DNA from: an uncultured Collinsella sp.
GTDB taxonomy: Bacteria > Actinomycetota > Coriobacteriia > Coriobacteriales > Coriobacteriaceae
Assembly: GCA_900757185.1 (NCBI GenBank)
Contig: CAAEMX010000031.1
Span: 1 to 48,468 of the forward strand
Reading direction: 5' to 3'
Length of the DNA: 48,468 nucleotides
The notes beneath the pieces were generated by a model. The model did not search any database, was not told where the DNA came from, and was given only the letters and a program-made list of their open reading frames with translations. Of the stretch, positions 42,982 through 48,468 are shown piece by piece; position 1 is the stretch's first letter, and each line of letters starts with the position of its first letter. Position numbers and translations under genes: made by a program.

Positions 42982-44223
42982 CTAGGGCCTGGGCGTTCCG
43001 CAGTTGCTGCAGAACTTGCCGCCGTTTTCGCTGCCGCAGTTGGGGCAGAACCACTTGGCCGGTGCCGGGGCGGGTGCGGGACTGCCGCACTCGGAGCAGA
43101 ACTTGCCGGTGTTGGTGGCGCCGCAGCTGCAGGTCCATGTGCCGGCCGCGGGGGCAGCGGCAGGAGCCGGTGCGGGAGCGGGTGCCGGAGCCGGCTGCGG
43201 GGCGGCCTGCTGCTGTGCCTGGCCGGCGGCGAACAGCTGGCTGGCGTTCATGCCGCCCATGCCACCTGCCATGCCCATGCCCATAAAGCCTGCCATCGCG
43301 CCGTTGGGATTGGCGGCTGCCGCGCGCATTGCGTCGCTCTGGGCGCTGGCAATGTTGGCTGCCGCCATAGTGGGATCGCGCATGACGGCGGCTTTCTGCA
43401 GGTCCTTGATCATCTGCTCGTCTTCTTGCGAGGCTGCGATGGAGTTGACGCCAAAGCTCACGATCTCGACACCACGCAGGTCGCGCCAGTCGGCAGAGAG
43501 GACCTCGTTGAGCGCGCGGGCGAGCTCGGTGGTGTGACCGGGGATGGCGCTGTAGCGAATGCCCATCTCCGAGATCTTGGCAAAGGCGGGCTGCAGGGCG
43601 GTGAGCAGCTCGGACTTAAGCTGGCTGTCGATCTTGTCGCGCGTGTAGCTATCGGTCACGTTGCCGCACACGTTGGTGTAGAACAGCAGCGGGTTGGTGA
43701 TACGGTACGAATATTCGCCGTTGCAGCGCACGGAGATGTCGACGTCCAGACCAATGTTGTTGTCGACCACGCGGAAGGGCACGGGCGAGGCGGTGCCGTA
43801 CTTGTTGCCGATGATCTCCTTGGTGTTGATGAAGTAGACGCGCTGGTCTTTGCCCGCGTCGCCGCCAAAGGTAAAGCGGCTGCCGATATTGGCGAAGGTC
43901 TCCTTGATGGAATCGCCCAGGTTGCCGCTAAAGACGCTCGGCTCGCTGCCGGTATCGAAGACGAACTCACCAGGCTCCAGCGCGACTTCGATGATCTTGC
44001 CGTTTTGCACCACGAGCATGCCCTGGCCGTCGTTGACGGCGATGACCGAGCCGTTGGAGATGACGTTGTCCTCGCCGCGCGTGTTGGAGCTGCGGCCACC
44101 GGTGCGTTTGCTGCCCTTGCAGGCCAAGACGTCAGCAGGCATCGATTCGCAGTAGATAAATTCCTTCCACTGGTCGGCCATGACGCCGCCGGCAGCTCCC
44201 AATCCAGCTTTCAAGAGTCCCAT
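42982..44223 (-). CDS. SPFH-domain protein with zinc ribbons (YdjI-like)
   Basis: A 413-residue protein. Residues 1-300 match the SPFH/virion-core family of Bacillus YdjI: VMADQWKEFIYCESMPADVLACKG at the start, the beta-rich core, and VSFGVNSIAASQEDEQMIKDLQ. A Gly/Met/Ala-rich linker and a proline-alanine stretch follow. Two C-terminal zinc ribbons are seen: CSCGATNTGKFCSECG and CPNCGSENGGKFCSNCG. YdjI-type proteins assist membrane protection with PspA. GAAAGGAAG precedes the start. It is the last gene of a three-gene set with 44272 and 45619. Ligands for the zinc ribbons are intact. Confidence 0.88.
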   Translation of the reverse strand: MGLLKAGLGAAGGVMADQWKEFIYCESMPADVLACKGSKRTGGRSSNTRGEDNVISNGSVIAVNDGQGMLVVQNGKIIEVALEPGEFVFDTGSEPSVFSGNLGDSIKETFANIGSRFTFGGDAGKDQRVYFINTKEIIGNKYGTASPVPFRVVDNNIGLDVDISVRCNGEYSYRITNPLLFYTNVCGNVTDSYTRDKIDSQLKSELLTALQPAFAKISEMGIRYSAIPGHTTELARALNEVLSADWRDLRGVEIVSFGVNSIAASQEDEQMIKDLQKAAVMRDPTMAAANIASAQSDAMRAAAANPNGAMAGFMGMGMAGGMGGMNASQLFAAGQAQQQAAPQPAPAPAPAPAPAAAPAAGTWTCSCGATNTGKFCSECGSPAPAPAPAKWFCPNCGSENGGKFCSNCGTPRP

Positions 44224-44271
44224 GGTGATCTTCCTTTCTCGTCAAAGGCCGGGTGGTATTGGTCGGATTGC

Positions 44272-45594
44272 TTAGTCGTCCTTGTCGTCTTTCATGACAA
44301 CGGTGGTCTCGGTGTGGTTGAAGGTGTCGTGCTTCTCGGTCAGGTCGAGCTCGCCGCAGTACTCGTCGGCGTGGGTGGCCTCGTTGGCCGTCTTGAGCTG
44401 GCCTACCAGTAGCACGTCTCCGATAATCACGATGATCAGCGGCGCGACGATGTTGATGAGGATGCCCTCGATATCAAAGGCGAGGTAATCCGGATCGAAG
44501 GCGTTCTCACCCATAAAGAGAATCTGGGAGAGGATAAATCCGATCACAAAGAACAGCACCGAGGCAATAGCGAGCTTGGGCTTGGAGCAGGGGAGCTCGC
44601 CGACCAAGCGGCCGGTCTGGCCGTTCATGGCAAACAGGTAGCTCTTGCCGTTCCACGAGGTGGAGAGCATCCAGACGGGGAACAGGGCGTAGTCGCTGTC
44701 TTCCCAGGTGTAGTCGAGCTGCTTGCTTTCGACCGTGGCATCGTCGTATTCGTCGACGACAGTCTCGCGCAGGGCCGAGATCGTGCTTTCTTCCATACGG
44801 CGCTCGGCGCGCGCCTTGCAGGTCTCGCAGTCCTCGTCGTAACGGTTGGCGATGTAGCCGGGCATATATGCGACCGAGAACGGACGCAGCGCGTCGTAGT
44901 CAAACGGCTCGATGGCGTCCATGTGGCCGTCGGGCATCTTGGACGATCCGTCGACGGGCACGCGCTTAAACGAGATATTGCCCTTGCGATAGGCATCGTA
45001 GTGGTCGGTGGTCGTGACGGTGCGGTCGGATTCCTCGGTCACGGTCTCGTTGGTCGCGTCAAAGTACACTTCGCCGTCCACGCGGGCGCCGTAGAGCCAA
45101 AACGGCACGTAGACACCTTGGACCTCGTCGATGTGGTTGCCGGTGACAAAGCTCTTGGGCAGCAAGATCTTGCCCTTGTAGTGTTCCTTGAGTGCGGCTG
45201 TGACGTCGTCGTGCCCGAGCTTAAACGGAATCACCAGGTCGGGCGAGAAGTCGCCTGAGAGCTGGCCGGGCGCCACGGCGGAGTTACCGCAGTACGGGCA
45301 GGTGGTGACGGCGACGGTGCCGTCGGACACGAGCTCGGCGCCGCACGACGAGCAGATGTAGCCGGCGTTTTGGGCGAGCTCCTGCACCGCGTCGTCGGCG
45401 ACGGACTTGGGCGTTGCGGCTGCCGCATCGGCTTTGGCGTCGGCCTTGTCCTGGCGCTCGCGATAGAGGGCCTCGACTTCTTCGACTTCAAAGCGTGAGT
45501 CACAGTAGTCGCAGACGAGCTTTTGCTCGGCGCTGGCAAAATGCAGGGGGCCACCGCAGGCAGGGCACTGATAGTTAACGCTCTCGAAGGCCAT
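44272..45594 (-). CDS. Zinc-ribbon membrane protein (YdjG-like)
   Basis: A 440-residue protein. It opens with a zinc ribbon (C10, C13, C29, C32 in YQCPACGG and CDYCDS) and a second one near residues 80-110 (ICSSCG, CPYCGNS). A globular region then reads VPFWLYGARVDGEVYFDATNETV. Two membrane segments near 350-370 and 380-405 come before a charged tail. This is the YdjG pattern from the Bacillus ydjFGHI operon. The YdjI-like gene starts 48 bases downstream, which supports that comparison. GGAAAGGACC is the ribosome site. It may tether the SPFH protein to the membrane; no enzymatic motif is visible. Confidence 0.85.
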   Translation of the reverse strand: MAFESVNYQCPACGGPLHFASAEQKLVCDYCDSRFEVEEVEALYRERQDKADAKADAAAATPKSVADDAVQELAQNAGYICSSCGAELVSDGTVAVTTCPYCGNSAVAPGQLSGDFSPDLVIPFKLGHDDVTAALKEHYKGKILLPKSFVTGNHIDEVQGVYVPFWLYGARVDGEVYFDATNETVTEESDRTVTTTDHYDAYRKGNISFKRVPVDGSSKMPDGHMDAIEPFDYDALRPFSVAYMPGYIANRYDEDCETCKARAERRMEESTISALRETVVDEYDDATVESKQLDYTWEDSDYALFPVWMLSTSWNGKSYLFAMNGQTGRLVGELPCSKPKLAIASVLFFVIGFILSQILFMGENAFDPDYLAFDIEGILINIVAPLIIVIIGDVLLVGQLKTANEATHADEYCGELDLTEKHDTFNHTETTVVMKDDKDD

Positions 45595-45618
45595 GATCGG
45601 TCCTTTCCGTGCCGGAGG

Positions 45619-46356
45619 CTATGCGCCGATGGCGCCGCCGCAGTATTCGCAGCGCCCACTGGCATCGGGAATGGTGGTTGCACCGCAGAAGGGGCAGGTC
45701 ACCGCAGTCTTGGGGGCCTTGGCGGCAACGACGCTGTCGCGCGTCTCCTGGTGCAGCTGCACCAGCGCGTCGCGGACCTCGGTTGCCTGGCGCTTGGCCT
45801 CGCGGTATTCGATGGAGCCGCGCTGATCGATGGTGGAGTCGTTCACGCGCAGGTTGATCTCGGTAAAGTACGGCGTGTTGACGTGAATGGTCAGATTAAA
45901 GTCGTAATCCAGGTCGTAGCGCGGCGGGTTGTAGCTCTCGCGCTCGCCGTCCTCGGTCTCGCGATAGATCTCGGTGCGATGCTCGTCGATATCCATATCG
46001 CAGCCGAGTACCTGCGAGAACTCGATGATGTCGGGATTGGCGTCGCGCCAGCGGCTCTGCGAGGTGATGATCAGCAGGCCCGCGTCCTCATCGAGCATGA
46101 TGTTGGTGCGCCCGGCAGAAAGCGTGCGCGTGGGGTTGAACGACGCCAGGCGCTCGGCATTGGCCTCGCGGTAGGCGAGTTGCTCACGGATATCGTCCGC
46201 GGTGCTGGAGCGATAGCCGTGAAAGTAGGGGGAGAGCTTGCCGGCGCACTCTTTGCACAGGTAGCCTTCATTGATTTTTGTCTTACCTAGAAGTCCCAGC
46301 TCGGTACCGCAAATCGCGCACTCTTTCTTCTCGAACATCTTGTCAAAGAAGCCCAT
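45619..46356 (-). CDS. DUF4428 domain protein with zinc ribbons
   Basis: A 245-residue protein. Residues 8-45 are the DUF4428 zinc ribbon (CAICGTELGLLGKTKI, then CKECAGKL). A central beta-rich domain (about 80-175) carries IMLDEDAGLLIITS and YDLDYDFNLTIHV. The C-terminus is a second zinc ribbon, CPFCGATTIPDASGRCEYCG. Metal ligands are all present. It is the first gene of the set with the YdjG- and YdjI-like proteins, 24 bases from the next. GGGAGG precedes its start but lies in a hairpin (see 46357-46415). Function unknown; a scaffold or sensor in the same membrane system is likely. Confidence 0.87.
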   Translation of the reverse strand: MGFFDKMFEKKECAICGTELGLLGKTKINEGYLCKECAGKLSPYFHGYRSSTADDIREQLAYREANAERLASFNPTRTLSAGRTNIMLDEDAGLLIITSQSRWRDANPDIIEFSQVLGCDMDIDEHRTEIYRETEDGERESYNPPRYDLDYDFNLTIHVNTPYFTEINLRVNDSTIDQRGSIEYREAKRQATEVRDALVQLHQETRDSVVAAKAPKTAVTCPFCGATTIPDASGRCEYCGGAIGA

Positions 46357-46415
46357 GGCTGCCTCCCATCAACTGGTAGCGTGTGTCACTTTTGATGATG
46401 GGGGAGTGCGCAGCC
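46357..46415 (-). promoter_or_regulatory. Hairpin covering the ribosome site of the DUF4428 gene
   Basis: On the minus strand the leader can fold so that GGCTGC...CTCCC..ATCA (46415 to 46393) pairs with TGATGGGAGGCAGCC (46371 to 46357), right before the ATG. The paired strand contains the ribosome site GGGAGG. Translation would be low until the stem opens. The stem has two small bulges. Confidence 0.4.
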
Positions 46416-46474
46416 TTTCACGATACCCAGACGGCTCAACGAGTCTCCACAACTGGGACACATGGCCCATTTTT

Positions 46475-46650
46475 GACTAGTCATTGGGGACGTACTTAAA
46501 TGAGTGAAACTACTCATTTAAGTACGTCCCCAATGAGTGCTCGCAGAACGAGAGTGGATAATCTCCCATTTTTGGCCTATGTGCAGGCTCAAAGTGGGAG
46601 ATTATCCACTCTCGTCATTTGGGTGTCCAAAAATCCTTGCTCGTTTGGCG
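46475..46650. repeat. Composite repeat region, second copy
   Basis: A 24-base perfect palindromic pair (46482-46505 and 46512-46535) centred on GGGGAC is followed by a hairpin with perfect 21-base arms (46548-46568 and 46595-46615) containing GTGGATAATCTCCCA. A tail with CCAAAAATCC follows. Hairpin and tail match 37641-37750. The stretch 46416-46474 and the rest to 46705 show no gene. Confidence 0.85.
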
Positions 46651-46705
46651 CCTGGGGACACTCTTTGTCGAATGCGGCGGCTGCCGAATGTGGGCGCCGT
46701 CCTTG

Positions 46706-48217
46706 CTATGCCACGGTTACGTCGACCTGGGCGTAGCGGCTGCAGGGGCGCTCGGCGCGCGTCTGCACGGTAAGGGTGAGCACAAGGCGGTCGCCGGGCC
46801 GCGCGTCGGCGGGCACGATGAAAGCGGTGTCTACCGTGCATTCTTGCCACAGCGACAGATCCTGGGCGCCTGCATAGCTCGACGGGTCCACGGCGACATC
46901 CCAATGTACATCGAAGCCCTTGCCGTCGGGGTCGACGATGGTCGCTGTAAGGTCGACGCGCTCGCCGGCTGTGGCGCTGCGGTCGGCCGTGGTCTCGACA
47001 ACATGCGCCGGATGCGAGCAGGCTGCCGGATCATGGGCACACCATTGCGCGCGGGCGGCAAAGTCTTCCTGATAGGCACGCAGATAGGGATTGAGATTGT
47101 CGTCTGAGGGCGTGCCGAGGGCGGCAAAACCGGTGGGCGCGTTCGCATCGGGGCGTCCATCAAGAAACATGCGGCCGAGCAGCGTATCGAAGTCGCGGTC
47201 GTCGATACCGCGCAGGCCAAACGGAAGCAGCGGAATATAGGTCATGCTGTCGCCTTCGGCCATAAAGTCGCCGCGCTCAAACTGTACCGCGGGCATGCCT
47301 TCCAGGCCCCAATCCAGGCGGGCATGCTTGCCAAACTGAAAGCGCTCGGGCTCGTTTTCGTAGACCTTACCATCGCCATAGAGCATATAGCGTGCCATGA
47401 GGTGGCCGTTGCCCTGCGTGAGGTTCTGCTTGGGCCAAGGAGCCTGAAACAACGGCAGCGTATCGGGCTGAGCCATCTTGGCGTCGACATAGCCGCCATA
47501 CATATAGGGCACGCGCCAAAAGATGAGCTCGGGAAAGAGCTCACGCCCATGGTCGAGCCACGAGTTGTCCTGTCCCACGCCATCGGCAACGCCCATCACG
47601 CGCACCTTCTGATAGACCCGCTGCTGTACGGCGGGCCACTCGGGTGTGGCGCGATAACGCTCGGCAATACTCATGAGGGCGCGAACGATCGTATTCATAC
47701 CACCCCAGCTGAGCAGCCACAGCGTGCGCGGGTCATCGTCCATGATGGCATCGGCGATGACGTGAGACCCTTCAGTCTCCTCGCGCACATCACCCTCAAA
47801 GGCAACATTTCCCACAAAGGTGCGCTCGATTATCTGGGCGGGCGTGGGAAACGGCGGCTCACCGGCAGCGTCCGCATTTGCCTGCAACTGCGGCCAAGCC
47901 TGGGCATATTCATTACTCCAGAGACTCTCAATCCAATGCTCGGGAAACGGCCGATACTCACGAAGCTCGCCGGCTAGCGGATCGGGCTCATGAGGCACAA
48001 CAGCCCACTCATAAGAGCGCCGCCCTTTGGTCCGCCAATGCGAATTCACCTCGCCGAGCGTATGAACCCCATCCCCAAGAAAGTGATACTGCGAAGCCGT
48101 ATACACCACAGCCTGAACATCAAGCAAGTTGAGATACAGAGCCAAATGAACAAGCGAGTTCATATCGTCGACTTCCATATCGGTAGTAACAATCACCCGA
48201 GTCAACTTCTGGGACAT
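46706..48217 (-). CDS. DUF1593 family protein (nucleoside-hydrolase-like fold)
   Basis: A 503-residue protein matching DUF1593. It opens with VIVTTDMEVDDMNSLVHL, a variant of the metal-binding Asp cluster of nucleoside hydrolases, and has WLLSWGGMNTIVRAL. A C-terminal Ig-like domain (about residues 410-503) is rich in TADRSATAGERVDLTATIVDPDG. No signal peptide is seen at the N-terminus. The first domain probably hydrolyses a glycoside-like bond, but no member's reaction is known to me. ATG 48217 follows GGAG at nine bases. It stands alone. Confidence 0.85.
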   Translation of the reverse strand: MSQKLTRVIVTTDMEVDDMNSLVHLALYLNLLDVQAVVYTASQYHFLGDGVHTLGEVNSHWRTKGRRSYEWAVVPHEPDPLAGELREYRPFPEHWIESLWSNEYAQAWPQLQANADAAGEPPFPTPAQIIERTFVGNVAFEGDVREETEGSHVIADAIMDDDPRTLWLLSWGGMNTIVRALMSIAERYRATPEWPAVQQRVYQKVRVMGVADGVGQDNSWLDHGRELFPELIFWRVPYMYGGYVDAKMAQPDTLPLFQAPWPKQNLTQGNGHLMARYMLYGDGKVYENEPERFQFGKHARLDWGLEGMPAVQFERGDFMAEGDSMTYIPLLPFGLRGIDDRDFDTLLGRMFLDGRPDANAPTGFAALGTPSDDNLNPYLRAYQEDFAARAQWCAHDPAACSHPAHVVETTADRSATAGERVDLTATIVDPDGKGFDVHWDVAVDPSSYAGAQDLSLWQECTVDTAFIVPADARPGDRLVLTLTVQTRAERPCSRYAQVDVTVA

Positions 48218-48468
48218 AGGAACAGCTCCAATCAAAATCAATTCAGCCAGTTACGCGCAAGGCAAGACGGGACCCATGCCCCCATCGCCACCGACCCGGC
48301 GGCCCGCTAGAAGCGGCCGGCCAGGGTCACGGCAACGTCAACGCAGCGGGGACCGGGGTTTAGTCTTGCAAACATTCCGCACTGATATTGTCTGTATTGA
48401 AGACGTCGATGATGCACCCGTATACCATTGACGTCGACACCATCAGATGCGGACCGCGCGGTGACCCC
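48218..48468. other. Unassigned right edge
   Basis: No gene can be called. A minus-strand frame, 48360-48468, is open to the window edge and ends in a plausible C-terminus (CIIDVFNTDNISAECLQD). It could be the tail of a gene lying mostly outside. A plus-strand ATG at 48412 also runs to the edge but has no ribosome site. Confidence 0.25.

Noticed and set aside
48307..48468. Partial minus-strand frame of about 53 codons at the edge
   Set aside because: Arginine-rich, no recognisable motif, and another frame is equally open; not called as a gene.

Overview
The window looks like a chromosomal segment of a high-G+C gut actinobacterium of the class Coriobacteriia, most likely Collinsella or a close relative. 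This is inferred from three things: strong G/C preference at third codon positions, many intergenic copies of a GGGGAC-centred palindromic repeat ending in ACTAGTC or ACTCATT that I associate with Collinsella, and gene families such as an NRMT-type Nramp transporter known from Eggerthella. I see no rRNA, tRNA, CRISPR array, prophage or intact insertion sequence. About 37 protein genes are supported.

Layout. 187-3514: ABC-2 type exporter (ATPase plus two permeases). 3520-3893: dense repeat mosaic. 3976-7364: MacB/LolD-like ATPase with a large FtsX-like permease. 7573-8778: DUF362 ferredoxin-like protein. 9030-9995 (minus): membrane-anchored alpha/beta hydrolase. 10182-15961: hemolysin III-like protein, CBS/CorC membrane protein, a small protein resembling the N-terminal domain of cyanophycin synthetase, YtxH protein, PRC-barrel-like protein and a polysaccharide-deacetylase-like protein that lacks its metal ligands. 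16195-19508: a possibly structured leader RNA, an MgtE-like CBS protein and an Nramp-related (probably magnesium) transporter. 19595-19818: a MITE-like element. 20053-22296 (minus): acyltransferase-SGNH protein.

22483-31409 is a sugar and nucleoside block: ribokinase, nucleoside hydrolase, LacI-type regulator, sugar isomerase, split transketolase, FGGY kinase, then luxS. An identical 16-bp site lies, in opposite orientations, before the LacI gene and before the isomerase operon, so the regulator probably controls both. 31517-34974 is visibly less G+C-rich: a BglG/LicT-type antiterminator with its own leader terminator, a PTS EIIBC and an esterase. This may be acquired DNA. Then come a DUF4867 protein and a GH1 6-phospho-beta-glucosidase, which could use the phosphorylated sugars made by the PTS.

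37868-41867 is a translationally coupled signalling operon: a kinase-like membrane protein without a recognisable ATP-binding site, a NarL-class histidine kinase and a LuxR-type response regulator. 42059-46356 (minus) holds a lipoprotein and a three-gene set (DUF4428 protein, YdjG-like zinc-ribbon membrane protein, YdjI-like SPFH protein) resembling part of the Bacillus ydjFGHI membrane-stress operon. 46706-48217 (minus) is a DUF1593 protein. The last 250 bases hold no confidently called gene.
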